Assembly: GCA_934646835.1 (NCBI GenBank)
Contig: CAKUES010000013.1
Coordinates: 1 to 62,795, forward strand
Origin: an uncultured Coriobacteriales bacterium
GTDB taxonomy: Bacteria > Actinomycetota > Coriobacteriia > Coriobacteriales > QAMH01
Direction of reading: 5' to 3'
Length of the DNA: 62,795 nt
Shown: piece by piece, positions 35,150 through 43,233 of the stretch
How the letters are laid out: the number at the start of each line of letters is the position of its first letter
Position numbering within the stretch: the stretch's first letter is position 1
Notes under the pieces: model-generated
Database searches by the model: none
Told to the model about the DNA's origin: nothing
The model's input: the letters and a program-made list of their open reading frames with translations, nothing else
Position numbers and translations under genes: made by a program

Positions 35150-37507
35150 ATGGCGGTCACTACGATCCGCAAGCGCGATGGGCGCTCCGTTCCGTTCGAG
35201 AGGGAAAAGATCACCGACGCAATCGCCAAGGCCTTTAGCGCCTCTGGCGCCATGCAGCGCCGCAGCGTCGCAGAGGACATCACGGACAAGGTCCTCGCAA
35301 AGCTCGAGGGTACGGAGGGCGAGCCCACGGTCGAGGGGATCCAGGACCTGGTCGAAGAGTGCCTGATCGAGGACGGTTTCGTCCGCACCTCCAAGAGCTA
35401 CATCCTCTACCGCGCGGACCGCAACCGCAGCCGCGAGGTCAACTCCCGCCTGATGAAGACCCTCAACGACATCACCTTCTCCAAGGCATCTGAGTCAGAC
35501 GTCAAGCGCGAGAACGCCAACATCGACGCGGACACCGCCATGGGCACCATGCTCAAGTACGGCTCCGAGTCCGCCAAGCAGTTCTACGAGATGTGCGTCC
35601 TCAAGCCGGAGCACGCAAAGGCCCATGCAGAGGGCGATATCCACATCCACGACTTGGACTTCTACACGCTGACCACCACTTGCTGCCAGATCGACATCGT
35701 CAAGCTCTTCGAGGGCGGCTTCTCCACCGGCCACGGCGTGCTGCGTGAGCCCAACTCCATCGCCAGCTACGGTGCTCTGGCTGCAATCGCCATCCAGGCC
35801 AACCAGAACGACCAGCACGGCGGCCAGTCCATCGTCAACTTCGACTACGGCATGGCCAAGGGCGTCGTCAAGAGCTTCAGGAGCCTGTACCGCAAGAGCG
35901 TCATCGCCGCGTTCGACTTGCTGTGCGACAACACGGACGAGGACGCCATCAAGGCTGCCATCAAGGCTGCAGAGGACGAGACCGGCGAGATCGCCCGCCT
36001 CGAGGTCTCCGACGCCTACGTCGCCGCAGAGGCCAAGCAGTTCAAGGACGCCTTCGGCATCGACGACGCCACGGTCGAGCACATCCAGAAGTACGCCCAC
36101 AAGGCCGCTGTCCGCGAGACCGACCGTGCGACTTACCAGGCCATGGAGGGCTTCATCCACAACCTCAACACCATGCACTCCCGCGCTGGTGCCCAGACGC
36201 CGTTCAGCTCCATCAACTACGGCATGGACACCTCCCCCGAGGGCCGCATGGTCATGAAGAACCTCCTGCTCGCCACGGAGGAGGGCCTCGGCCACGGTGA
36301 GACCCCGATCTTCCCGATCCAGATCTTCCGCGTCGCAGAGGGCTTCAACTTCAACCCCGGCGACCCCAACTACGACCTGTTCAAGCTGGCCTGCCGCTGC
36401 TCTGCAAAGCGTCTGTTCCCCAACTTCTCCTTCTTGGACGCCCCGTTCAACAAGGAGTTCTACAAGGGCACCCCGGAGACCGAGGTCGCTTACATGGGCT
36501 GCCGCACCCGCGTTGCCCAAAACGTCTACTGCCCGGAGAAGTCCATCTCCAACGGCCGTGGCAACCTGAGCTTCACCTCCATCAACCTGCCGCGCCTGGC
36601 CATCAAGTCCAAGGGCGACATCGACTTGTTCTTCGAGCTGCTCGAGAACATGCTCAACCTCGTCTACGACCAGCTCAACGAGCGCTTCGAGGTCCAGTGC
36701 CGCAAGCGCGTCTACAACGCTCCGTTCCTCATGGGTCAGGGCGTGTGGCTGGACTCCGAGACGCTCAACTGGGATGACGAGCAGCGCGAGGTCCTCAAGC
36801 ACGGCACCCTCACCGCCGGCTTCATCGGCCTGGCGGAGTGCCTCAAGTGCCTCATCGGCGAGCATCAGGGCGAGTCCGAGCGCGCTCAGAACCTCGGCCT
36901 GGAGATCGTCGGCTTCATGCGTCGCTTCATGGACCGCAAGGCTCAGGAGAACCACCTCAACTACTCCCTCATCGCCACTCCCGCCGAGGGCCTGTCCGGT
37001 CGCTTCGTCCGCATGGACCGCGAGCGCTACGGTGCCATTCCCGGTGTCACGGACCGCGACTACTACACCAACAGCTTCCACGTGCCGGTGTACTACCCCA
37101 TCAGCGCGTTCGAGAAGATCAACATCGAGGCTCCGTACCATGCGCTGACCAACGGCGGCCACATCAGCTACATCGAGCTCGACGGTGACCCGACGGAGAA
37201 CCTCGATGCCTTCGAGGCGGTCATCCGCCACATGAAGGAGGCCGGCATCGGCTATGGCTCCGTCAACCACCCGGTTGACCGCGACCCCGTGTGCGGCTTC
37301 AACGGCATCATCGGCGACCGCTGCCCCGGCTGCGGCCGTGAGGAGGGCGACGTTCCCTTCGAGCGCATCCGCCGCATCACCGGTTACCTCGTCGGCACGC
37401 TCGACCGCTTCAACAACGGCAAGCGCGCAGAGGAGCATGACCGCGTCAAGCACACGGTGAGCCTGGAGGACGAGCTGTCCGAGGGCATCATCCCCGAGGG
37501 CAAGTAA
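35150..37507 (+). CDS. nrdD: anaerobic ribonucleoside-triphosphate reductase
   Basis: A 785-residue class III reductase that makes dNTPs without oxygen. An N-terminal ATP-cone (MAVTTIRKRDGRSVPFEREKITDAI), the regulatory site, is followed by the glycyl-radical barrel (GDIHIHDLDFY, TPFSSINYG, RVAQNVYCPEKS). The C-terminal metal site has CGFNGIIGDRCPGC and the radical Gly lies in RRITGYLVGT. Only three Cys are seen in the metal site, where four are common. An in-frame TTG at 35102 exists, but ATG 35150 with AAGGTGG upstream is chosen. Implies growth without oxygen. Confidence 0.96.
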   Translation: MAVTTIRKRDGRSVPFEREKITDAIAKAFSASGAMQRRSVAEDITDKVLAKLEGTEGEPTVEGIQDLVEECLIEDGFVRTSKSYILYRADRNRSREVNSRLMKTLNDITFSKASESDVKRENANIDADTAMGTMLKYGSESAKQFYEMCVLKPEHAKAHAEGDIHIHDLDFYTLTTTCCQIDIVKLFEGGFSTGHGVLREPNSIASYGALAAIAIQANQNDQHGGQSIVNFDYGMAKGVVKSFRSLYRKSVIAAFDLLCDNTDEDAIKAAIKAAEDETGEIARLEVSDAYVAAEAKQFKDAFGIDDATVEHIQKYAHKAAVRETDRATYQAMEGFIHNLNTMHSRAGAQTPFSSINYGMDTSPEGRMVMKNLLLATEEGLGHGETPIFPIQIFRVAEGFNFNPGDPNYDLFKLACRCSAKRLFPNFSFLDAPFNKEFYKGTPETEVAYMGCRTRVAQNVYCPEKSISNGRGNLSFTSINLPRLAIKSKGDIDLFFELLENMLNLVYDQLNERFEVQCRKRVYNAPFLMGQGVWLDSETLNWDDEQREVLKHGTLTAGFIGLAECLKCLIGEHQGESERAQNLGLEIVGFMRRFMDRKAQENHLNYSLIATPAEGLSGRFVRMDRERYGAIPGVTDRDYYTNSFHVPVYYPISAFEKINIEAPYHALTNGGHISYIELDGDPTENLDAFEAVIRHMKEAGIGYGSVNHPVDRDPVCGFNGIIGDRCPGCGREEGDVPFERIRRITGYLVGTLDRFNNGKRAEEHDRVKHTVSLEDELSEGIIPEGK

Positions 37508-37531
37508 GACCCTAGAGGCAATCGCTTAGCT

Positions 37532-37561
37532 GAGGGAGGCAGGAGGTATCCTGCCTCCCTC
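37532..37561 (+). other. hairpin between nrdD and nrdG
   Basis: A perfect 13-bp stem (37532-37544 with 37549-37561) with a GGTA loop, 24 bases after nrdD and about 100 before nrdG. There is no T tract, so it may set the nrdD:nrdG ratio by RNA stability rather than end transcription. Confidence 0.6.
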
Positions 37562-37657
37562 GCGTGCATTGGGAGCAGATGCAGCCAGTTGTCCAAGTGG
37601 CTGCGCGCTGTCCTCGTGGCAGCATCTATCCATCCGATTCCGAGAGAGATGAGACAT

Positions 37658-38194
37658 ATGGCCATTCGCATAGCAGACGTTGAGAGCGAGTCGATCGTCG
37701 ACGGCCCCGGCTTTCGCTTTGCCGTCTACACCCAGGGCTGTCCGCATGCCTGTCCTGGTTGTCACAATCCCCAGACCCACGCTTTCGAGGGCGGCAAGCT
37801 TGTCGAGCCGGAGCGCTTGATGAAGCTTCTCGAGTCCGAGCCCCTCAACACCGGCGTCACGCTCACCGGCGGTGAGCCTTTCTGCCAGGCGGCAGAGCTG
37901 GCAAAGTTTGCTCGTCTGGCGCGTGCGGCGGGCTACGGTGTGTGGGCGTACAGCGGCTATACCTACGAGGCGCTGACCGGCGCCGATGCCCCTGATGGTG
38001 CTGCAGACCTGCTCGACTGCGTCGACGTCCTCGTCGACGGTCCCTTTGTGCAGGCCTTGAGCTCGTATGATGCCAAGTGGAGGGGCAGCACCAACCAGCG
38101 TGTCATCGATGTGAAGCGCTCCAAGGCAGCCGGCAAGGCCGTGCTGTGGGAGGAGCAATCCGTGCTCGATGCCTTCCAGGTCCCCAGGGACTAG
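37658..38194 (+). CDS. nrdG: anaerobic ribonucleotide reductase-activating protein
   Basis: A 178-residue radical-SAM activase that installs the glycyl radical on NrdD. The 4Fe-4S site is C28-x3-C32-x2-C35 in TQGCPHACPGCHNP, followed by GVTLTGGEPFCQ for S-adenosylmethionine binding. Upstream in-frame ATGs at 37589 and 37649 are possible. ATG 37658 fits the GAGAGAGATGAG ribosome binding site best and gives the family's usual N-terminus. It forms a unit with nrdD. Confidence 0.93.
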   Translation: MAIRIADVESESIVDGPGFRFAVYTQGCPHACPGCHNPQTHAFEGGKLVEPERLMKLLESEPLNTGVTLTGGEPFCQAAELAKFARLARAAGYGVWAYSGYTYEALTGADAPDGAADLLDCVDVLVDGPFVQALSSYDAKWRGSTNQRVIDVKRSKAAGKAVLWEEQSVLDAFQVPRD

Positions 38195-38277
38195 CATCGG
38201 ATGAACCTCCTTCCTCTCTGCTGGACCGTGACGAACTGTGACGAGAAGAGGATGTTGCTGTGATGAAGGGAGCAATC

Positions 38278-38286
38278 TGATATATT
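38278..38286 (+). promoter_or_regulatory. extended -10 promoter of mobA
   Basis: TGATATATT: a TGn extension and TATATT -10 box, about 43 bases before the mobA start. No good -35 box at 17 bp. Confidence 0.4.
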
Positions 38287-38328
38287 CGGACAGTTGCACG
38301 AGAGAGGGACCTGAAAGGGTGTTGAAGA

Positions 38329-38991
38329 TTGAGTAAGAGCGGCAACCTCACAATAGTCATACAGGCTGGCGGCGAATCCCGTCGCATGGGCCGTTCCAAG
38401 GCCACGGTGCCTTTCCTTGGTGAACCTCTTTTGCTGAGGGGCGTCAACCGTCTTCTGCCTTTGGCTGACGAGTTCATCATCACGACCAACGAGCCCGAGA
38501 ATCTGGGCTTTCTCGACGACTGGGTCGACAACGGGCGCATTCGCCTGGTGAGAGACATCAGCGACACACGTGGTGCCCTCCATGGCGTCCACACGGCGCT
38601 CGAGGCAGCGACCAACCCCTTTGTGGCCCTGGTCGCCTGCGACATGATCTTCCCGAGCCGCAACCTCATCAGCGCCGAGTTCACGGCGCTCAAGCGCGAG
38701 GGAACGGACGCCGTCGTCCCCAAGACGAAGTTCGGCTACGAGCCTTTCCACGGTGTCTACTACAAGGAATCGTGCTTGCCTGCGGTCATCGAGGCCCTGC
38801 AGGAGGGTCAGACCCGTGCCACCTCTTGGTTCGACAAGATCAAGGTCACGGATTTCACCACGGACATGATCGCCGAGGTCGAGCCGCGCGGCGGCTGCTT
38901 CATCAACGCCAACACGCCCGACGAGCTCGCGGCGGTCGAGCGCAAGATCGTCGACGGCGGCATTCACGAGAGGGAGAACTATGCTTCTTGA
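38329..38991 (+). CDS. mobA: molybdenum cofactor guanylyltransferase MobA-like
   Basis: A 220-residue nucleotidyltransferase with the MobA signature: LTIVIQAGGESRRMGRSKATVPFLGEPLL (nucleotide loop and Lys), and VALVACDMIFPSRNLI with the metal-binding Asp. It attaches GMP to molybdopterin, needed by anaerobic molybdoenzymes. Starting at TTG 38329 with AAAGGG about 9 bases upstream. It overlaps the next gene by 11 bases, linking it to a metal exporter. Other molybdenum cofactor genes are not in the window. Confidence 0.82.
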   Translation: MSKSGNLTIVIQAGGESRRMGRSKATVPFLGEPLLLRGVNRLLPLADEFIITTNEPENLGFLDDWVDNGRIRLVRDISDTRGALHGVHTALEAATNPFVALVACDMIFPSRNLISAEFTALKREGTDAVVPKTKFGYEPFHGVYYKESCLPAVIEALQEGQTRATSWFDKIKVTDFTTDMIAEVEPRGGCFINANTPDELAAVERKIVDGGIHERENYAS

Positions 38992-40066
38992 TGCGGGCCT
39001 TGACGCTGTCCTCGACAGCCTCAAGCTTCTGCCGTTTTTGTTCGTCACCTACTTCTTCATGGAGTGGCTCGAGCACGGCGCGGGCGACAAGTTCGAGAAG
39101 GCCGTTGCCAAGGCTGGGAAAGCCGGTCCCTTTATCGGCGCTGTCTTGGGTGTTGTCCCGCAATGTGGCTTCAGCGGCGCTGCCGCCACCTTGTACGCCG
39201 GTCGCGTCGTAACGCTCGGCACGCTCGTCTCCGTCTTCCTCGTCACCTCAGACGAGATGCTTCCGGTGATGCTCTCGCAGGCGGTCGAGCCAGTTATCAT
39301 CGCTAAGGTCATCGGCATCAAGCTTGCCGTGGGTATGGCGACGGGTTTTGTGCTCGACGCCGTGCTGCGCATGCTCGGCAAGGAGCACGTCGGTTTTGGT
39401 GCGGCCCACAGCCATGAGGGGCATCATGGCTACGATATCCGCCAGCTCTGCGAGATGGAGGGCTGCGATTGCTCCAACGGCTGCGAGTGCGACAGCTGCG
39501 AGAAGTGTGTGGAGCTCATCGCCAAGGAACTCGCCTGCTCCAGCTGCGGCCATGTCGAGCACGCCCATGATCACGATCACGAGCACGCCCATGATCACGA
39601 TCACGAGCATGATCATGGTCACGATCACGGACATGACCATGGCCATGGGCACGACCATAGCGGTCATGCGGGAGCGGGTCATCTTGCGCTGGCAGCGCTC
39701 AAGCACAGCTTGCAGATTACCGTCTTCGTCTTCATCATCTGCTTTGCGCTCAACCTCATCGTTGAGGCCGGCCTCGAGGACGCGATTGCCGTCGTTGCAA
39801 CCACGCCCTTCGTCGGCAGCTTGGTTGCGGCTGTCTTGGGTCTCATCCCCAACTGCGCTGTCTCCGTTGCGCTCACGCAGCTCTACCTCGACGGTGTCCT
39901 TACGGGCGGCGCGATGATGAGCGGCCTTGCCGTCAACGCGGGCATCGGCCTCATCGTCTTGTTTAGGACGAACAACGACTCCCGTGAGAACATGCGCATC
40001 TGCGGCCTGCTCGTCGCCATCGGCATCATCGTCGGCTTGCTCGTCGAGCTGAGCGGGATCCTGTAG
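38981..40066 (+). CDS. multi-pass heavy-metal exporter (ArsP_2-like) with Cys- and His-rich loop
   Basis: A 361-residue membrane protein made of two similar halves of about four or five helices each; the first has FIGAVLGVVPQCGFSGAAATLYAGRVVTLG and the second VAAVLGLIPNCAVSVALTQLYLDGVLTGG. This inverted-repeat layout fits the putative 10TM heavy-metal exporter family (ArsP_2). The central loop (about 140-235) is exceptional: a Cys cluster (CEMEGCDCSNGCECDSCEKC, then CSSC) followed by a long run of His alternating with Asp, Glu and Gly. This should bind Zn, Mn, Cu or similar ions. Substrate unknown. Translationally coupled to mobA. Confidence 0.72.
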   Translation: MLLDAGLDAVLDSLKLLPFLFVTYFFMEWLEHGAGDKFEKAVAKAGKAGPFIGAVLGVVPQCGFSGAAATLYAGRVVTLGTLVSVFLVTSDEMLPVMLSQAVEPVIIAKVIGIKLAVGMATGFVLDAVLRMLGKEHVGFGAAHSHEGHHGYDIRQLCEMEGCDCSNGCECDSCEKCVELIAKELACSSCGHVEHAHDHDHEHAHDHDHEHDHGHDHGHDHGHGHDHSGHAGAGHLALAALKHSLQITVFVFIICFALNLIVEAGLEDAIAVVATTPFVGSLVAAVLGLIPNCAVSVALTQLYLDGVLTGGAMMSGLAVNAGIGLIVLFRTNNDSRENMRICGLLVAIGIIVGLLVELSGIL

Positions 40067-40162
40067 CGACTCGCTGCCTTTGGTTGCGAGCTCTCAAGCG
40101 AATACGTGTGCCTAGACGCGCGGCTGGAACCTGGTTCTGGCTGCGCGCCTTGCTGTTGGTGG

Positions 40163-40310
40163 GCGATTGAGTTGTTGCGTCCCGGTATCCAATGTGTACC
40201 AGTGACAAGTTGGCTAACCGGCCGAGGCTCGGCCGGTTAGCCAACTTGTCACTGGTACACATTGGATACCCGTCCTGCTACCAGCAAGGCGATCGAGTTG
40301 CTGTGTCCGG
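40163..40310. repeat. 43-bp perfect inverted repeat flanked by direct repeats
   Basis: Arms 40184-40226 and 40228-40270 are exact reverse complements with a 1-base centre, so the unit can form a cruciform or long hairpin. Imperfect 22-bp direct repeats (GCGATTGAGTTG at 40163, GCGATCGAGTTG at 40289) flank it. The arm includes CCAATGTGTACCAGTGACAA, which recurs in reverse orientation at 62559-62578. The rest of the 40067-40442 gap shows no gene. Confidence 0.9.
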
Positions 40311-40442
40311 GCTCAGGGTCGTTGTTGCCAAAACGAAACACAACGTAATGTAGCCGTTCAGACTCATTTCAGGTTTCACTCTTAAGCTATGGCTATAAGC
40401 TAAGGAAGTGCAAAGAGTGTCTACGAATAAGGAGATGCTGTT

Positions 40443-42020
40443 ATGAGCGATATCAACAACGGTGCACCGGTTCCCCCCGAGGGCATGAGCCAGGCAGCGC
40501 GCCAAGAGGCTGCAGACGCAGCGTATGGCCGCACCCACAATGCGGATGCGGCGGCAGCAAGCATGAACGCCGGCAAGGCGCGTGAGGCCGAGGCGGAGGC
40601 CAAGAAGGCCCGCAAGGAGGCCGAGGCCGCAGAGAAGGCTGCCATGAAGGCGGAGCGCCAGAAGGCCCGCGATGAGAAGAAGGCTGCCAAGCAGGCCGAG
40701 GACAAGGGCGACGGCAGCTTCCGCAAGGCGTTTGCCGGTGGCGCGAGCGGTGCTCTGGCAGTCGTGCTCGCCGCGGCGCTCGTCACGTCCTGCACGCCTG
40801 TTGGCGGCATGATCGGCGGTTCTTCCTCCGGCTCATCCAACGGCACCATCAACATCAGCAACACGCAGGACGCGACCTTGGCAGAGGCTGTGAGCGCCAA
40901 GTGCCTTGATTCCGTCGTCACCCTCTACGTATATTCCGCCAACAGCAGCTGGAGCCAGTACTTCAACTCCGGCAGCTCCTCGAGCAGCAGCCCGTCTGCG
41001 CTCGGCTCCGGCGTGGTGATCAAGAGCGACGCGGACAAGAGCTACATCCTCACCAACTACCATGTCTTGCAGGGTTGCTCCAAGGCGACGATCACCCTCA
41101 ACAACAAGACCTACACCTGCACGGCAGTTGGCTACGACTCTAGCGTCGACCTCGCCGTGGTCTCCATCCCCGTGGGCGACCTCAACGTCATGGAGTGGGG
41201 CGACTCCGACAGCCTCAACGTCGGTGAGTGGTGCATGGCCATCGGCTCTCCGCTGGGCTATGAGAACACCTGCACAACCGGCATCGTCTCTGCGGTGGGT
41301 CGCAACGGCGCGGTGCAGGATGGCAACAACACCTACTACAACTCCAACGTCATCCAGACCGACGCTGCCATCAATCCCGGCAACTCCGGTGGCGCGCTCG
41401 TCGACTCCGAGGGCAAGCTGATCGGCATCGTCGAGTACCTGGCTTCCAACAGCGAATCCTCAGCAGGTCTGGGCTTTGCGATCCCGCAGAGCACGGCGCA
41501 GGATATCGCGGAGAAGATCATCGACAAGGGCGGTTTGGTTGCCTCTGCCTTCCTGGGCGTCGTTACCAACGCTGCAGACGACAACACCGGCAAGGAGAGC
41601 AGCGGTCTCGAGGTCTCCGCAGTCGTCAAGGGCTCTGCGGCTGACGAGGCCGGCATGAAGGCTGGCGACGTGCTGACCAAGATCGACGGCAAGCAGATTG
41701 GCAGCTACAGCGACCTCAAGTCCGCCATCTCCCCCAAGACCCCGGGTGACAAGGTGGCGCTGACTTGGACGCGCGACGGCAAGGAGATGAGCGCGACGGT
41801 TGCACTGACCGACGACAGCGTCAATACCGGCGAGTACTCCAGCCAGCTCAAGGAGGACAACTCCAGCAATGGCGGCAACAGCCAGGGCCAGGGCAACAGC
41901 GGCCAGGGCAACGACGGCTACTCCAACGGCGGCGGCGAGGGTTACGGTATCGAGGACTTCTTGAAGCAGTTCTACGGCCAGTCCGACAGCGGCTCCGAGG
42001 AAGGCAACTTCTGGAAGTAG
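40443..42020 (+). CDS. htrA: HtrA/DegP-like membrane-anchored serine protease
   Basis: A 525-residue quality-control protease. A cytoplasmic Ala/Lys/Glu-rich coiled coil (about 40-90) precedes one membrane helix (about 100-118, AGGASGALAVVLAAALVTSC). The trypsin-like domain has the triad His207 (LTNYHVLQG), Asp236 (SSVDLAVV) and Ser315 (NPGNSGGAL). A PDZ domain follows (about 385-460; EAGMKAGDVLTKIDG) and then a low-complexity Ser/Gly/Asn/Gln tail. The Cys at the helix end (VTSCTPVGG) resembles a lipobox but is too far from the N-terminus for a normal lipoprotein. Single gene with its own terminator. Confidence 0.93.
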   Translation: MSDINNGAPVPPEGMSQAARQEAADAAYGRTHNADAAAASMNAGKAREAEAEAKKARKEAEAAEKAAMKAERQKARDEKKAAKQAEDKGDGSFRKAFAGGASGALAVVLAAALVTSCTPVGGMIGGSSSGSSNGTINISNTQDATLAEAVSAKCLDSVVTLYVYSANSSWSQYFNSGSSSSSSPSALGSGVVIKSDADKSYILTNYHVLQGCSKATITLNNKTYTCTAVGYDSSVDLAVVSIPVGDLNVMEWGDSDSLNVGEWCMAIGSPLGYENTCTTGIVSAVGRNGAVQDGNNTYYNSNVIQTDAAINPGNSGGALVDSEGKLIGIVEYLASNSESSAGLGFAIPQSTAQDIAEKIIDKGGLVASAFLGVVTNAADDNTGKESSGLEVSAVVKGSAADEAGMKAGDVLTKIDGKQIGSYSDLKSAISPKTPGDKVALTWTRDGKEMSATVALTDDSVNTGEYSSQLKEDNSSNGGNSQGQGNSGQGNDGYSNGGGEGYGIEDFLKQFYGQSDSGSEEGNFWK

Positions 42021-42047
42021 CGCTGACCGTCTGTCTCTCATGGCGAT

Positions 42048-42098
42048 AAACACAACGGGCGCTGGGCGAGCAATCACCTGGTGCCCGTTGTGTTTTGC
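42048..42098 (+). terminator. terminator after htrA
   Basis: AAACACAACGGGC (42048-42060) pairs with GCCCGTTGTGTTT (42083-42095) over 13 bp around a 22-nt loop, followed by T. The A/T-rich ends allow function on both strands. Confidence 0.75.
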
Positions 42099-42109
42099 TG
42101 CAAAGCGCG

Positions 42110-42262
42110 GCTAGAAAAACACGGGCATGGCTAGAAAAGCACCGTATGCACTTGAAACCTGCTAGATAAACACCGCAGACGCATCTGTAAGGGAAGAGAT
42201 GCGTCTGTGGTGTTTATCTAGTCACTTTGAGGTGCATATCGTGTTTATCTAGTCGTGCCCGG
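42110..42262. repeat. nested palindrome built from CTAGATAAACAC motifs
   Basis: Three direct copies of CTAGAxAAxCAC (starting 42111, 42131, 42162) and two inverted copies (ending 42221 and 42252). The inner hairpin has 25-bp arms (42162-42186 and 42197-42221, one G-T wobble) around a 10-nt loop. The outer sequences (about 42122-42160 and 42223-42259) also pair imperfectly. It lies in the convergent gap between htrA and the response regulator gene. Confidence 0.8.
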
Positions 42263-42279
42263 TGCGCCTGCTGCAACGA

Positions 42280-42317
42280 GAAGCGCCCTCCATCCCGCTC
42301 GGGGAGGAGGGCGCTTC
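42280..42317 (-). terminator. terminator after the response regulator gene
   Basis: GAAGCGCCCTC (42280-42290) and GAGGGCGCTTC (42307-42317) form an 11-bp stem, 27 bases after the minus-strand stop. On the minus strand the tail is TCGTTGC, so the T tract is poor. Confidence 0.5.
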
Positions 42318-42343
42318 TTGTCACAGCGGGTTTTAGGTTGCGC

Positions 42344-43066
42344 TTACGCCGGGTTCACGAAGTCCTTGACGAAGCGGTAGCCATAGCCGCGGACGGTCTC
42401 GATGACACTGGGGCTCAGGCCGACGCTGGAGAGCTTGTCGCGCAGACGCTTGATGTGGGTGTCGACGGTCTTGGTCTCGACCACGTACTGCCAGTCCCAG
42501 GCCTCCTTGAGCAGTTGCTCGCGGCCGAGCACGGTGCCGGCGTGTGCCATGAGCGTTGCCAGAAGCTCGAACTCGCGCGGGGTGAGCTCGATCTCCTTGC
42601 CCTCGTAGGTGGCGCGGTGGCCAGCCTCGTCCAGATGGACGCCGGAGACGTCGAGCACGCGGGTACCGTCCTCCATGGCGTCTGCCTGCTGGGGAGCACG
42701 GCGCAGCAGTGCATGGACGCGCGCCAGAAGCTCGCGGATGCCAAAGGGCTTGGCAAGGTAGTCGTCGCCGCCAAGTTCGAGGCCGACGACCTTGTCGAGC
42801 TCCGTGTCGCGGGCGGAGAGGAAGAGCACGGGCACGTTGCTCGTGCTGCGGATGCGCCTACAGACCTCGTAGCCGTCGATGCCGGGGAGCATGACGTCGA
42901 GGATGACCAGGTCGTAGTCGGTTGCCTTCGCCATGGAGACAGCCTTGTCGCCGGCGTGAGCCACGTCGACCTTGTAGCCTTCCTTGAGCAAGTTGAAGCT
43001 GACGATGTCGGTGATGCTTTCCTCGTCATCGACGACGAGGATGCGCTGCTCGCTGACCTCTTCCAT
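42344..43066 (-). CDS. OmpR/PhoB-family DNA-binding response regulator
   Basis: A 240-residue response regulator. Receiver domain: acidic pair Asp13-Asp14, phosphorylated Asp57 in DLVILDVMLPG, Thr/Ser site FLSARD and Lys in DDYLAKPF. The C-terminal winged helix shows IELTPREFELLATLMAHAG, KTVDTHIKRLRDKL and TVRGYGYRF. It resembles PhoP/RegX3-type regulators. It is divergent from coaX and the kinase gene at 44004, its likely partner. ATG at 43066 has AAGGAGA upstream. Confidence 0.93.
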   Translation of the reverse strand: MEEVSEQRILVVDDEESITDIVSFNLLKEGYKVDVAHAGDKAVSMAKATDYDLVILDVMLPGIDGYEVCRRIRSTSNVPVLFLSARDTELDKVVGLELGGDDYLAKPFGIRELLARVHALLRRAPQQADAMEDGTRVLDVSGVHLDEAGHRATYEGKEIELTPREFELLATLMAHAGTVLGREQLLKEAWDWQYVVETKTVDTHIKRLRDKLSSVGLSPSVIETVRGYGYRFVKDFVNPA

Positions 43067-43107
43067 ATCTGTCTCCTTCGAAAGGGGTTCGTTGTTATTC
43101 GTTTATT

Positions 43108-43164
43108 TTGTCATGCACGCTGTCATTAGGCTATCTGTCGTAACCCAAATGTTAGTTCTGTTAC
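43108..43164. promoter_or_regulatory. CTGTCAT-like repeats in the divergent promoter region
   Basis: TTGTCAT (43108), CTGTCAT (43120), CTGTCGT (43135) and CTGTTAC (43158) recur on the plus strand between the divergent regulator and coaX genes. They resemble PhoB-box half-sites, but their spacings (12, 15, 23) differ from the classical 11. Autoregulation by the adjacent regulator is possible. Confidence 0.35.
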
Positions 43165-43233
43165 CGTGCTGCAGCCTGCTTGCAGTACCATTCCCGCATA
43201 TGCAGTTGAAGTAGACCACAACGGAGGCCGTTC

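Noticed and set aside
40780..40805. HtrA as a lipoprotein through the VTSC motif
   Set aside because: The Cys lies about 115 residues from the N-terminus after a cytoplasmic coiled coil, so lipoprotein processing is unlikely.
42227..43129. 300-codon plus-strand frame opposite the response regulator
   Set aside because: Shadow of the minus-strand regulator, which has all receiver and DNA-binding motifs.
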